Part shown: positions 20,201 through 27,700 of the stretch, piece after piece
How positions within the stretch are numbered: position 1 is the first letter of the stretch
Layout of the letters: the number at the start of each line of letters is the position of its first letter
DNA from: a virus
Strand: one strand, 5' to 3'
IMG/VR virus record: IMGVR_UViG_3300027708_000032
Location: 62,001 to 126,000 of that record
Length of the DNA stretch: 64,000 bases
The notes under the pieces: model-generated
Databases searched by the model: none
What the model was told of the DNA's origin: nothing
Seen by the model: only the letters and a program-made list of their open reading frames with translations
Made by a program: the position numbers and the translations under genes

Positions 20201-21506
20201 TATTTTCTACAGCTTCATCTAAACCATATTTAGATAAAATCTGATTCATCACTTTACTGTTCTTAAAGATGTTATCAAACTGAATACGGTTTGATATACC
20301 AAGAATAGCAGTGTTGAAATTAAAGTTTCTATCAGCAGCCTCCATGGCCATCTTGTTCATATTTTCTATAGCATCTGCATCAGGTCTTTTACCATTAAGA
20401 TCTACATAGTCTTGGTATAGTTTAGAATACAAATCTGAATATGTACCAGCAGCTTCCATACGAGCTTCTGTAAATGCAAAGTTAGCCTCACTAAGAGTTC
20501 TCTTTACGCCACCTACACCCACTTTAGTTAAATCCCATGCAAGCTCAGCTCCACCTATCCCTGCTACTTTAGCAGCTCTATATGTCTCAGCTAAGTCTAC
20601 ACCTATATCAATAACAGGAAGTCTTTTACCTACACTTAGCATAAAGTCTTTAACCATGTTATCTTCTTTCCAAATATCACCAAGTTTTTTAAGAGCTTTA
20701 AAGTTTTTAGCAGCATCAAAAAACTCTTTAGTTTTTTCTCCAACTCTTCCTAAACGTGTAATATTTGCAGCTGTTTCTATATCTGATGCTGTTTCTAAAG
20801 CAGCTGCAGCAGGAGCACCAATACCAGTAGCAGTTAATCCAGCCTCTATAGCTTTAGTAATAAGTTGTTCAGATAACATACCACCCATAGCACCTACAGT
20901 AAAACCAGATTGCTGTAAAAAGTTTCCCCATGTTTGACGGTTCCAAAATGTATTCTCCCCTTCTTTTGTAGCATAGATGGGGTTTTCATTCATGATGTCA
21001 TTCATAGACTTGTCTAGCTCTAACATAGACGTAGCATCACCATGAAGTTTATCCCAGTCCCATGTTACTAAAGCATCAAACATTCTACCAAAACCTTTCC
21101 AGTTATCTACAAAACCATTAGCTGCCAGTTTTCTCATTCCAGTAAAACCATTAGACATAACTTCTCCCCATGATTGGTTCAGTCCATATCTTTCTTCATT
21201 AGAACCATCTAGTTCAATACCAAGTTTTTGAAAGTCAGGAGAAGATCTATATCTTTCTACATTCATAGCTTGAGCATCAAAACCTATAGGACGCATCTGC
21301 TGTTCTAAAGAAGGAGCCTGTGTATTTATTTTAGTAAGAAAGTCACCCAATGGGTTAGAGTCACCACCTCCAAATCTGTTTAGATCATACTTATACGTAG
21401 GAGTTGTATAGTTAAGAGGTGTTATAGATGAAAGACTTTGTGGAATTTCTTTAACCGCAGGATTACCAATTATATCTTGACTAACTTGGCTGTTATATTC
21501 AGGCAT
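5232..21506 (-). CDS. giant virion RNA polymerase polyprotein, crAss-like (5424 aa)
   Basis: The largest gene in the window. Residues 4111-4115 read DFDID inside VVPSEIVAKAGSDFDIDKL, preceded by GFRIPTQ. This is the catalytic, metal-binding loop and double-psi barrel context of the virion RNA polymerase of crAss-like phages (Cellulophaga phage phi14:2 gp66 family), injected to transcribe early genes. A segment near 3750-3800 (SMLKHSVVPLVW, FVSGQKVGVV) probably belongs to the partner barrel. The protein is far longer than phi14:2 gp66, a roughly 2,200-residue polymerase. The N-terminal ~600 residues are cargo-like with a hydrophobic Ala/Gly segment near 200-245. Long coiled coils lie around 1220-1360. 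Thr/Gln/Ala-rich linkers lie near 2100-2200 and 2310-2330. A zincin-like GFHEAFE (H2609, E2610) is degenerate because the second His is Glu. Residues about 5130-5240 resemble an ASCH domain, followed by an unrecognised C-terminal domain. TAA stop; standard code throughout. Confidence 0.93.
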   Translation of the reverse strand: MPEYNSQVSQDIIGNPAVKEIPQSLSSITPLNYTTPTYKYDLNRFGGGDSNPLGDFLTKINTQAPSLEQQMRPIGFDAQAMNVERYRSSPDFQKLGIELDGSNEERYGLNQSWGEVMSNGFTGMRKLAANGFVDNWKGFGRMFDALVTWDWDKLHGDATSMLELDKSMNDIMNENPIYATKEGENTFWNRQTWGNFLQQSGFTVGAMGGMLSEQLITKAIEAGLTATGIGAPAAAALETASDIETAANITRLGRVGEKTKEFFDAAKNFKALKKLGDIWKEDNMVKDFMLSVGKRLPVIDIGVDLAETYRAAKVAGIGGAELAWDLTKVGVGGVKRTLSEANFAFTEARMEAAGTYSDLYSKLYQDYVDLNGKRPDADAIENMNKMAMEAADRNFNFNTAILGISNRIQFDNIFKNSKVMNQILSKYGLDEAVENRIKVVGRLNGTDKLVPHYYETGILGGVGAFKKVAADFGKAKAFEVAGISLLKSMAKMEITEGIQELLQEGSNVYFQDYYRNAYNVSINPDYQPEGDSFKRAVASQLNMQGVKTFMSGALTGLILHGPTALGGRALKYGSEKITDMQKTSGMTAEQKTEYFKNKETQKGAAGKHYAEFNAFAKDPSAAFQEAVKNLNFQKEGSTALEAAAKNQDKFVYENIRTAMLDKMIAASIRNNTYEGLKDTLTSYGKHMTKEEFEKAFVGAEYTSENKKTVEDYTDKVVGAIDSYTKTWNKLQERYGNKFNPNRFKPGTKAFMNELIKKKVLDDMIEHLASNEFKATDALDRITNIFRKVSSNKNLGASLADAFHIMGSETNMTAEVGVLTAEIKLNKEQLKLEGLTKEDRQKLEDSLAIKEEQLKHINDWKASKGELLNEAVVDKSYRAFAGYLASKNKQNGRELSVDKQDTEDHFLDFIDYIKLHEKHNSHVEAINMLSNPENFMKLHERMTMGASKAYMELLGMAGAEHVKKTIGDGKTFILSIHDVHALYNPDGSLIEVFDTIDEARKAKTEADKGLTGEAAAVATTVQAENPNATRVTIKVKDKNGVESDVELIEGNKFITESTPTKRVGKDKKIYTTYDQDIIKINKIDVEGNTVTITVNNDPESVTYQMEEFAELAGKITNFTKLTPDQKIYFENRDKILRINVSKTTGTLHNITGVHAKRDYTNNSITISARLDLVKENDKWVLKLKYTNPVTNKETSVDFNMAYYKKYAQKDASGKAALELNVLPTVAEAQELARKQRVALVYQQQLDALKFLIQEQENKVGLRQKRSEEIDKQIADLRQSVEDMQVILQIAEENIADLRTKRSKLANAARTEYNQIIAQFPGKIEAAKELAAKLEQEKADVTKELEALKEAKKVYTEGLAELETNKEPFLRDESGTIYGEQQEAVNEAEGNQLRTRVPEEKLDDVILGVEIEQEALTQKLNIVYDSIKMMEKLLSRFVKYDDLINTIFRTDNMSDKSLGRLSKNLVALRNQEEQKDNPDYEKIDLINTLIGGIKKNLKSLIEPGEAIINQVMSKEVMQALAALTEYKFAKEDMSDILNRMAELQDKLDRLTLAKEQIIELKDLNSRLQFLKDLQAAITEGFQKAAAINLVTQTNKGVTAITKQAAQEFSEFGDIMSDEEVVTDDENDKIFISDVDKPLLNEGGLFKTADRHYWNDSDPTPTNPQAARFFRFSETVALDGTYYFMPVSKANDEFGITIESYDEFGKTVAVKDDIKLVLVKKVGDKFQYVGVDGKILDNPTKDTIVYTSMPNNVTIMEGSDEQVLNYLKDASSPFTTKGMSDDEILNEVKRFRGFRADILNKTKNKEAVHLKVTEKSKGKQKREPLDVATNKPQELSLQGRLIENNPNFSDLRHPDGSKIVLEVVTNKNSGNRRIKPGRLVIIKTKQAENGSKSDTEFQVYNRQMEEQEKENLFNVLLAMLPMYGRRNPLSDERKEKLNELFSDGKITSEQLVRLTTQLTNQEANQYDLAMSYIAGLVHFSQLDAGETASKNQFYISGGLFFIRGKEYMFEVDGQLNLDAITAAKDEILNGLYHNVNNTMLSGKRKNDKFSTAKVVDGKIVEDKKFNNYLEYLLTDKVKGHTPVVYTNIVPYSAVENINDPQLKNVYLKFQGPKEEAAGQKPAPATTQTNTLAATRPAIAKDIDPESGLPSYSFSWKGNTIHYNTEQSAKEALDKLMGVTPAAVVAAPVTTTQTTSTTNQVFDSPVKVPLVKGKTVVFSRVPGDKQGMLNVFAEWNGEKFVVTKVERTNGAKYDDDLYNKIVVQDEEFLNDFYAGPLKGYIERYSEISKPDIKQLVDEEIAALKKRYTLISTEGAAAPQAAAQQTTAAQPVATALTKESELEALKNLKNGDIVSAFAEDGSIIQAKVSDFGNGEFNLTSVDPSKNVRSVPGGLYSVPILQAAISEKYKTPTATQTAPVSIDTKVIGVEYVIENKELTVDHPKGETATPIIDYKAASKESYEGTKVKVLSTTADTVEVEVTYPDGEKFSETFDRKDFENKVFKLAALEGKPTQTEPVVQASDPASITAAAQAALQLLNSRNKTTSSDNGHHRLYLEQLVKEKENIEEFKKTLARILPQIHLEIANDLIDGRAMGKFIKGVIQIYQNAGAGTGFHEAFEAVWNSYLTAKDQEKLIEEFRNRPGKFTNIFTGETKDHSKATAYDVKEMLAEEFIPYIRSDKGVVKENSPVRNTLFRKILNFFKSIWKYIQEAFGITTAQPENSAINEMFRKIAAGEFANAKEVENVQPQMPAFRSTLTGTNAEFTQKLMEGMAAQFFIDLYAGENNIKALFDGSKPLLFNQLYAGVANNVMDRFDENKDFISNHLSQLGFNQEAINNQLISIPDMLNQLLAVNSINTEVRDLFKKYISQFGLEFKDVKNKIDDEVKETMAAEEIERNDRLGIVEAMFIDPRDMTKAEVKLLIASLPSDEYSDNGITTNRRNELGLPILEDYARKLNLLHNELHSTVAVTKYNPKTKRLEEVSALDQMFEKLDNRFKKNGRYKVGYEWIARLKRRLAYEDLNGTKRDITSLNKDEVALLVAFESSFSNNRNSPHKLIVGENGVIYSDNTLDSTNARRIREDWQNNIKYNAKEFYGSSEEDFKKGPMIYINANAEIVFNTLSEQYAKIMSVTSPLQMVDSLRKLGFEFSATDEEVVLEAGASQISKDFSAIKAKFDDGTIRTFDDLFGKQIVNGRINNLIAVEQKFTGDETILSTRNAEGKQQYSITQPSAVSYIANSFKAVDNLTDFIASNPHLGQVDLKTGEVKLNPYVVGSHLLKKDGPLFDSTGKKLKDAKFEYRYILGISSESESVGTSTDRLEFPDKVVQEIYHILDGTYFTIINSDKSSEFGLNFGHFIKLGDVKLGSVAETPEIVDLYKEGLKDELRTALFESGNTKYKIKNYSDNVVKLGNFREIIKVDSNETVKKLFADYMAGKISEEQFADSDIVTTLIVNYANAKVEENIKWLQDLGLVKYDRVANIYKTNMFSKEQLDGLGEKFPYKDGAIPARDFKKLITFITTNRQMAVFEQHKLLFGHPALYGKELAKRSSGINSQKQAITENSQYLGWMDSNMSRFDGKERTNTFRFVTHEDPESVSVYLNNIAEGIYASMKATYESANKEITKKDKKLIEKLIGAEFNDDGTVSEIVGGKGTTIDGYINASEADGGAYIMPDFFRDMHFLSGKLLSEQDSLLQWENANEIVDRSNPKHPMYDVPGFAKTYTQDEIDNAKAVMANPKPKAILQVLKPQGFGYQNTKGLTHTSMLKHSVVPLVWSRVVDKRNMLGKYLQAQTDQVDIVGFVSGQKVGVVTKSKTKEEGTRTIQPLYDENGAFNQEAPPIQEMYTKYYGFQVEMAAYSKDSTIFGSQMRKINLSNISKDNTELRAFAEEYNRLIDSLTATEFRGVLKDLGLRQVGEEYITDDLNGMMDTLKSEMERRDLPDNVLDMLKVMTDANTGVQRVQYRFDASPVREKLDNILNSIVDSRILAQTMHGKAAVQVPATMFETSDRMFTYKENSKYVAPVKGSELTKAQRKTAKMVSADLNFYTKEKPYMEVLVPNFFKDVFKEGEEIKLSELDPRLLQAIGFRIPTQALNSIDSIRIAGFLDSQWGDMIVVPSEIVAKAGSDFDIDKLNLFLANYYIDKKSGKPTYIEYSTSDAEVEDRYTRFINESVDSDTKSYVKTLERYSGERTSLQEKYGSNKDDIFKKFNNARQQYDDQYENAKNEIFKIANETKSNDDTISRYKAEGLKLFKTLPLSIKQPFYDLKDEGILSVAENKAVAERLLQANSDAKYAPTLMQMIQYHEAMLDVYGQINAWTDEQLNSLADRANDALGKWENWKEDNLEKTRDEFLKSLKEQRLEYTKELARVGGLPSLEEFKELPIEEQNSKKARQNRLIELMGNILSHPDNYRQMVVPNAAATLKAIATKIRELKNLPPADLDMTAMSEWKNMTEVRERYITGKKLVGVIALQITSHSLSQYGDVELNGVYYKNGNPVAINIKFDSNTAEGKYMLNLIEDKGHKWISELLSEAMTAAVDAAKDPFIFDLNLTLNTANVWFYLQKLGVTVDDIAYLHTQPIIETYFKELSKNNSLINKVNGAELSKSTVRYLAMEQFLMKAFPELDKFIKNTFKGNDTFQSALTSQYAWKKRKIIEAIDNALRTLDPVDMYKTNELVNMIKPTNQDGTYNLTKEEAIKQLQLLQDYQKYEDQGRLLGNFIKAISYDTSRTKNINENRLQEAAYRQAEKDGFVTADSLERVMENTFLGKMKDIKDDVPKMFKDFFITAHPKSKAVMDKMFDVVLNDEFMSKDDKIDLLNRYQNFVLNYVLHTVKFKAPSGKYISVYSYYKNLFTGSNSIGRQLKEFQKLYPDNKALQNLFAVINSDTKDTDNIKLFNTRLTSFEMNSMGESLEQLKEIADKKQDKYLQSFVNNLSIFLMAQSGVQQSPISFSKIMPISLYSERVHDIIDSFMTDDSNSMDPDTVWRQFHQNNYKNAKFVDVVGLKDLDRSEEEYDENKLIHDPEFPNVESFRNKGEFVTVKQLSKEVSNDKELREEYAKKKMWDKINSYTLYERVGEPNEKGYYSYVPINKLGNGMYMIEVSPDEFAESILKKNDVLNTVQSKVFANKVKTEKGKSFADEMAEQNVSADPAKGSIKLNVIEDWVLKGTASATVRSNTYHKTFYKGDGVYRTEKGNTFSIKYLGLVQMKENNIVGDGISYTKDEFAKKEGYGTWENFKKDAKYAGKNLMRGEMVHMYDISAYKLETTAASNIKQATEAQKQDITNRMPEVINETAKKYLPKEQFKTRQATQYIGEGSVKSSTDNYKKLYDQYGLANTGVYNSSDLIYVSSNGSRGGRVNPVENGVLQFAYKNIDKAIAAGAKFIMDTAAHIENTKSYNIGEVALAKYLTSKGYIRQDETGIWVPGNTNVQPEGFPSIDNNNQNSC

Positions 21507-21539
21507 ATCTTATTTATTACTATGTAAATATAAATTATT

Positions 21540-24500
21540 TTATTGTATCTGTTGGTACTGTTTCCAAAGATCAGTATACGCATCTCTCAATGATGGTTTT
21601 GGTTTAGTAACATTACTAATTGTTGTAGAGTTTTTTCCAAAAACAGCTATAGCACTTTGCTTTAAACCTTGTACAAAAACTTCTAAATCTGTTGTAGGTG
21701 GAAGTACCCTATATGTAGTATAGTCTTCAGAGATAGAAGGGTTTAAAGGATCTACCATTTTTGTTGTATACCCTCCAGGTGCTTTAGGATCTGGTGTAAC
21801 AACTTCTACAGCAGACTTATAATATATTTTTCCTGTACCGTCTTTGTACATATCATATTTAATACCAAGTTGTTCTTCAATAGGATCACTTTTTACATGT
21901 TGTTGTGGTCCCTGACTTAATAACATATCATAGTAACTAACGTTAGCAGCTGTAGGAAAACCTTTCACTGTTTCATTAGGTCTAAGCTGAAGTACTATTC
22001 CTTCTCCACTATTAGCATATGCTGTAAACTGAGACGCATATTTCTTTTGTTCATCTGCTGTAAACAACTTTTGTATATCATCTAAAGAATATTTAAGTTT
22101 TACTTCTTTAGCTGCAGGATTATATTGACCAATCGTATAAAGAGTAACACCTGTTAAACCTGCACCAGGTGATTGAGAAAGTCTAGCTACTAATTTGTTT
22201 GCAAAGTCTTTAGCCTCATCATTGTCTGAGAAATTTACAATAGGACTATCGTTAACCATTTCATATTTTAATCCTGGTCCTAATATATCTGCAGCTACAA
22301 TATCACCCATGTCCTGTTTTTCTTGTTTAGTATCAGAACCGTATGTAATAGCTTTACCCATGTTTCCTGTATTGAAAACATTTGTAAAGTTTGTTTCTAT
22401 CATAGAACCAGCTTTCTTTAAAGCTGTATCCATTTTAGTTTTTATATCTTTAGACTCTCCGTATTTGTTTACTAATGCTGTAAAGTCATATGCATTATTA
22501 GCATCTTCGTAGAAATACTTTTTTTCTTGAGCAGGAGCATTACTAACAGCCATACTAGTAGTTCCCATAGTGTACGGTGAGTATGCTGAAATCCCACTAC
22601 TTCCCGTAGGTGTATAGTAAGACTTAAGATCAAGCGTACCATTTAAATACTTAGCAGCAAGTTGTTGTGGTATGCCATATTCACTAGTAATATGTTGAGT
22701 GTTCAACATAGTAAATGTACCATCAGCATTTTTCACTCTAACTTCTTCATAACCAGGTTGAGCCATCTCTGCATTCAGAGCTCTATCAAACTCTTTTTCT
22801 TTAGCATATAGATCATTTAATTTACTCTGATTACTTTTTAATGTTAAATAAACCTGAGCTTCACGCATAGCTTCTGCTCTAAGATCTGGATTAGTACGAT
22901 TAGCATTAGCTAATTTAAGTTTATCTTCCATGTCTTTTTCTATCTCAGAAGATAGTGTAGACATTAATGTAATAGGTCCTGTAATCTGATTTTCGTTCTG
23001 AATTTTACCAGCATCTTTTAATCTTTTTACAACAGACATGAATGCAGTTTTATAAGCAGGGTCTTTAAAATTTTGACTAGCTAATGCTGATTTTATTATA
23101 GCAGCTTCCGTAGGTTGTATATAACTTCCTACAATGGCTGCACCTTCTGTTTGGAATAATTCAAACTGACCTGTTATAGCTTGATTCTTTTGATCAAATA
23201 TAAACTGTTTAGTAACCCCAACTTTATCTGTAGTTGTTGCTATAGATGCTTTAGCAACATCTACTGTAGGAACATTATAGTTTACATTAACAGCATCTTT
23301 TTCTTTTAGATCATTAATACTATTATTATTAATATCACTATAAGCTCCTCCTGTACCAGTACCATCACTATCTGATCCATCTCCACTTTTTCCTTTAGCA
23401 GCAATCTCCATCTGTTTTACAATAATATCATTCTGATTTTTCTCATGAGCTAGTATAGCTTGTTGTTCTAACTCTTTACCTTTCCAATACCCTTGATCAA
23501 ATTCTACTTTAGTAGACTGATTAGATGCTAGTATTCTTGCAGTGTTACTTATTTCTGTTCTTCTATATAAGTTTGTAAAGAAGTTAGAAGGATCTCTAGA
23601 TATACCCTTCTGAGCTTCTATGTATGTGTTAGAGTTAGGATTTTTCCAGTCTTCTATTTCTTTTAGATTGTCTTTCTGATTATCCTTTAACATCATTATA
23701 TCAGACTGCAACTTTGCAATAGTTTCTATATTAGCTGGATCATTCTTAGCCCACAAATCATCTAGTTGTTTTTTTAACTTAGTGGCTCTTTCTCCTATGT
23801 TTACATTATACTTTTCAAGAGATGCTATCCAACTACCCTGATGATATTCTAATATATGTTTCTTAGCTTCTTCTTCAGACATCTTTATACCCTTAGCCTC
23901 ATAATCTTTTTGAATATTCTGAATAGCTTCCATAGCGTGATACTGTCCTGTCAGCTGATCTTGACCTTGGTATTTAGCACCTCTAAGCTGTTGTGCTAAT
24001 TCTTCAAATGTCATCACTGTACCTGGACCGTTAACATAAGTTTCTATTCTACCATTACGTGTAACAGTGTTTGTTATTTTATAATCATTATCCTTTATAA
24101 ACTCCATAGCCTCTTTAGTAAGATTATAAAAAGGTGTCGACTTAATAATAGCTTGATCATAAACACTCATGTCTCCTTTCTTAGCTCCTTTAACTTTCTG
24201 CATTGCATTCTGCATAAGAGCTATCGGTATAGTACTAAACTGATCTCTTATCTTTTCATCTTTAGAGTTCTGCATAGCATACTGTGATTGCATTTCTGCT
24301 GTCTGCTGTCTTGTCCAGTTATAATCACTAACAACATCTTTATCATCCCAGAAAGGAGAGAATACGTTTATAGCACTATTAACATTTTGCTGAAGAGATA
24401 AGTCACTACCTGCTATTTTCTTAATCTGTTCCTGAGCATTTTTAACATAAGCATCCCTAGATTCTTTATTAGCATCTTTAGTAAGGGGTGCATTTAAAAC

Positions 24501-24650
24501 ACTACTATACGCAGCAATGGATTTTGACATACCCTGTTCAAAGTTCTGGTTCTTTTTGTCAAGAACATATTTCAGAAAACTAAAGTCTGGGGTATACAGG
24601 ATTGGCACAGTGGCCGTATTGTATGTATTATATTGAATATCTGCTGGCAT
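21540..24650 (-). CDS. virion cargo protein, crAss-like (1036 aa)
   Basis: No enzyme motif recognised. The protein begins MPADIQYNTYNTATVPILYTP and continues as a long, polar, mostly helical chain with many Lys, Gln and Asp residues. A glycine/serine/aspartate-rich linker (GKSGDGSDSDGTGTGG) near residue 420 divides it into two parts. It lacks a signal peptide and clear membrane helices. It lies 33 nt upstream of the giant RNA polymerase gene and downstream of the lytic cargo protein. In crAss-like phages this interval encodes large proteins stored in the capsid and tail and expelled with the DNA, so a cargo/ejection role is inferred from position and composition rather than from a domain. Confidence 0.65.
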   Translation of the reverse strand: MPADIQYNTYNTATVPILYTPDFSFLKYVLDKKNQNFEQGMSKSIAAYSSVLNAPLTKDANKESRDAYVKNAQEQIKKIAGSDLSLQQNVNSAINVFSPFWDDKDVVSDYNWTRQQTAEMQSQYAMQNSKDEKIRDQFSTIPIALMQNAMQKVKGAKKGDMSVYDQAIIKSTPFYNLTKEAMEFIKDNDYKITNTVTRNGRIETYVNGPGTVMTFEELAQQLRGAKYQGQDQLTGQYHAMEAIQNIQKDYEAKGIKMSEEEAKKHILEYHQGSWIASLEKYNVNIGERATKLKKQLDDLWAKNDPANIETIAKLQSDIMMLKDNQKDNLKEIEDWKNPNSNTYIEAQKGISRDPSNFFTNLYRRTEISNTARILASNQSTKVEFDQGYWKGKELEQQAILAHEKNQNDIIVKQMEIAAKGKSGDGSDSDGTGTGGAYSDINNNSINDLKEKDAVNVNYNVPTVDVAKASIATTTDKVGVTKQFIFDQKNQAITGQFELFQTEGAAIVGSYIQPTEAAIIKSALASQNFKDPAYKTAFMSVVKRLKDAGKIQNENQITGPITLMSTLSSEIEKDMEDKLKLANANRTNPDLRAEAMREAQVYLTLKSNQSKLNDLYAKEKEFDRALNAEMAQPGYEEVRVKNADGTFTMLNTQHITSEYGIPQQLAAKYLNGTLDLKSYYTPTGSSGISAYSPYTMGTTSMAVSNAPAQEKKYFYEDANNAYDFTALVNKYGESKDIKTKMDTALKKAGSMIETNFTNVFNTGNMGKAITYGSDTKQEKQDMGDIVAADILGPGLKYEMVNDSPIVNFSDNDEAKDFANKLVARLSQSPGAGLTGVTLYTIGQYNPAAKEVKLKYSLDDIQKLFTADEQKKYASQFTAYANSGEGIVLQLRPNETVKGFPTAANVSYYDMLLSQGPQQHVKSDPIEEQLGIKYDMYKDGTGKIYYKSAVEVVTPDPKAPGGYTTKMVDPLNPSISEDYTTYRVLPPTTDLEVFVQGLKQSAIAVFGKNSTTISNVTKPKPSLRDAYTDLWKQYQQIQ

Positions 24651-24704
24651 TATATTAATAATTTAAACAAAAATTTTGAAAGTTTAAAACTAAACTTGTT
24701 AGGT
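24651..24704. promoter_or_regulatory. AT-rich intergenic spacer with perfect 7-bp inverted repeat
   Basis: The 54-nt gap upstream of the 1,478-aa gene's stop and the 1,036-aa gene's start contains AAGTTTA (24680-24686), loop AAAC, TAAACTT (24691-24697). It is one of few gaps in this densely packed operon. The stem is A/T-rich and lacks a following U-run, so it is not a convincing terminator. It could be a binding site for a regulator or polymerase, or a weak RNA structure. Confidence 0.3.
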
Positions 24705-27700
24705 TTACTTTAAGTAAGGATTGTTCATAACATATCCACCATACTTTTGTACTGTAGGTGTAGGTGTTTTAGTTACTTGTTTATTCTTTTTACGATCTTG
24801 ATCATACTCATAATCTGTAGTGTATCCTCCACCATTACCATTTATTATACCTAAAGCAATTTTAGGATCAGTACCATCTGCTACATACTTTTTATATAGA
24901 GCATATCTTCTATCAGCTTCTGTTTGAGAATAAGCATCAGGATTTTTTAAGTTATTAAAATATGCAGCACGAGCTTCATCAGAATTAAATCTTAAGTCTT
25001 GATCCCATGGATTGTAGTAGAAGTATGGACTAGTGGCATTAACACCAGCTAACATTGCAGCATTAGTATCAGCTTGGTTTTTGGCTGCAGCTATTCTATC
25101 ATATCCTTGTCCTAAAGCTTTAAGATACTTAGATTCATTACCCTGATCTTCTTGTCTAGATGATAAAGCATTCTGAGCATTATACATAGCAAACTGATTA
25201 GCCATAGCAGCATCTTGAGCAAGTTTCTGATTATACCCTGTTACGTTATAATCATTAACACCTTTAATATCTTGAGCAGCACCTTCTCCAGTTCTACCTG
25301 CAGCTAGTGATGAGTTAGCCATATATGCTTGAGGAGCACCGTATTGTTGTAAATCACCATTAACCATATTAAACTGAGCTTGTCTTGTAGCTACATCAAA
25401 TCTAGGATCTCTAGCTACAAATGGAGAAAACTCAGCATTAACATTCATCCTTGGAGCTATGAATCTTTTTATAAGAGCAGCGTTCAAATTAGCAGCACCA
25501 ATATTACGTACATCTTGTCTCATTCTTCCATAAGGAACATCTGAACCAACAGGTGTAAATTCATTAGGTTTAGTTTCAGTGGTAGAACCTGTAGGTTGTT
25601 TACAAGCAGCTTGAGCTTCTGCATCAGTAGCATAGTATGTCTGACCTGGAACTTTAGAAGCGTCATCTACTGCTGACACTACACCATTAACACATTGATA
25701 TACAGGAGGAAGAGGTGTAGGAGTTGGACCAGCAGGTGTACCTGGAGTTACTTGAACTACAGGAGGAGAAGGAGGAGTTTTAAATTTTTCTAGTTTAGGA
25801 AAACGATAGTCATATAAAGCATCATTAAACTGATTAAACAACTCATCATCTGTAAACTGACTTTTTGTTTTTCTTAATTTTTTAGCAAGCCTTAATCCTT
25901 TATTTGTTAAAGGTACTTCGTTAAGATAATTTACAAGCTCTGCTTTAATATCATTATTTCCACCAGCTTGTTCTATTATCCATTTTTGAAGTTTATCAAT
26001 ATTTTCAGGTCCGTTATATCCAAACTGTTTATAATAATCTGAAATTTCTTTTACGTCTTTAAAGTTTTTAACATTAGGAGTAGAGCCAACAGTATTAGCT
26101 GGAACATTTTGAGAAGATGCAGAAGTTCCTTGAGCTGGTGTAGTAGTTTGAGCTGGTGCAGCTTGTGTATTATCTGTTTCATCTTCCCATTTTATCTTAC
26201 CAGCAGCATCAACAGTCCCCATAGTTTTTCTACCATCTGCATATATGTATTGTGATCTACCATTTTTAAAATGGGTCATTTTTGTTCCATTACCATATAT
26301 AACTATAGGTGTACCATCAGACGTTTTTTTAATATCTACAATGGTTTCTGCAGCATCAACCATTTTAGAAGTTCCATTTGAGTATTGTATTTTTACTCTA
26401 CCATTAGGAAATATAGTATCAATTTGACCATCAGGATATTTTATAATAGTGGCCGCACCTTGTTTACTAATAACAGCATTAGCATATTTATTATAATATA
26501 TAGGATCTGCAGAAGTTCCACCAAGTGCAAATGTTTGAACAGGAGCATAACCACCATAGGCCATCATACCAAGATCTTCAGGAACATACCCACCTTGAGC
26601 ATAATACCCTATACCACCACCATATCTCTGCATAGGAGGCATTTGTTCCATACCTTCTTGCATAGGAGGTTCTTGTTGACCTTCCATCATTTCTTCTTGT
26701 GGACCTTGTTGCTGAGGTTCTTGTCCTTCAGGATATTCTTGTACACCATTAGGTTCTTCACCACCTGGCTGAGGCATCTGTTGTTCACCTTGTTGTTGCT
26801 GCATCATTTGCTGCTGTTGTTGTAAATACTCACCAGCAATCTGTTGACCTAACTGAGTGTCTACAACCTTTTCTGCAATCTCAGGAATACCTTGAGGGAA
26901 ACCTTTCTTAGATTCTTGTATAAGAGCAAGGTATCCAAGTTTAGCTTCATAGTTTTCTATCATTCTTTCAGCTGTTCTCTTTTGTACAACATCTGATTGA
27001 GGATTTTCTAACACACCTCTATACTTATTTACATCATACTTCTTAGCAATCTCAGCTGGAGTGTATCCTCCTTTCTTAGCTGTCATACCAAAGAACCTTA
27101 GAATTTGTTCATCTTTAATCATCATCTTCTTAGTGTCAGAAAATATAAAACTTCCTTCTGGTACTTTAAGTGGTGTGCCTCCATTAGTATGACGCTCACC
27201 ACCAATCTGCATATGTTCATTCTGACCATCTCCATTAATATCACCGTATACAGTTTCACCTCTTTCAGCTTCTATATTAGCTTCTTCTCTTGGAACTGGT
27301 CCAATAGTTTTAGAAGATTTATCATATGGGTTCTTATTCATAGGAGCATATACATCTCTATGACCAAGATTTAAAGCATAAGCAGATTGACCACCATATG
27401 CCATTTTTTGGTTAGGTCCTGATACAATACGTATTTTCATAGTTTTATTATTATTTTGTCCACCAAATTTTCTAGTTTGTATATGTAAATGAGGACCACC
27501 CCATACAGGTTGACCTGCAGGTCTTTGTCTTTCATCTAACACTTTATATCCTCTTCGTTCTGCTTCTTGTATAAAATCTGCAATTTCTTTATCACTTTTA
27601 TTACGTGTTCTAACATCCATAGCATTTCCTGTATAATGCTTACTACCAACATTATGCTGACCTTGATTAGTAGATGTTATATCAAAATTAAACTGATTAG

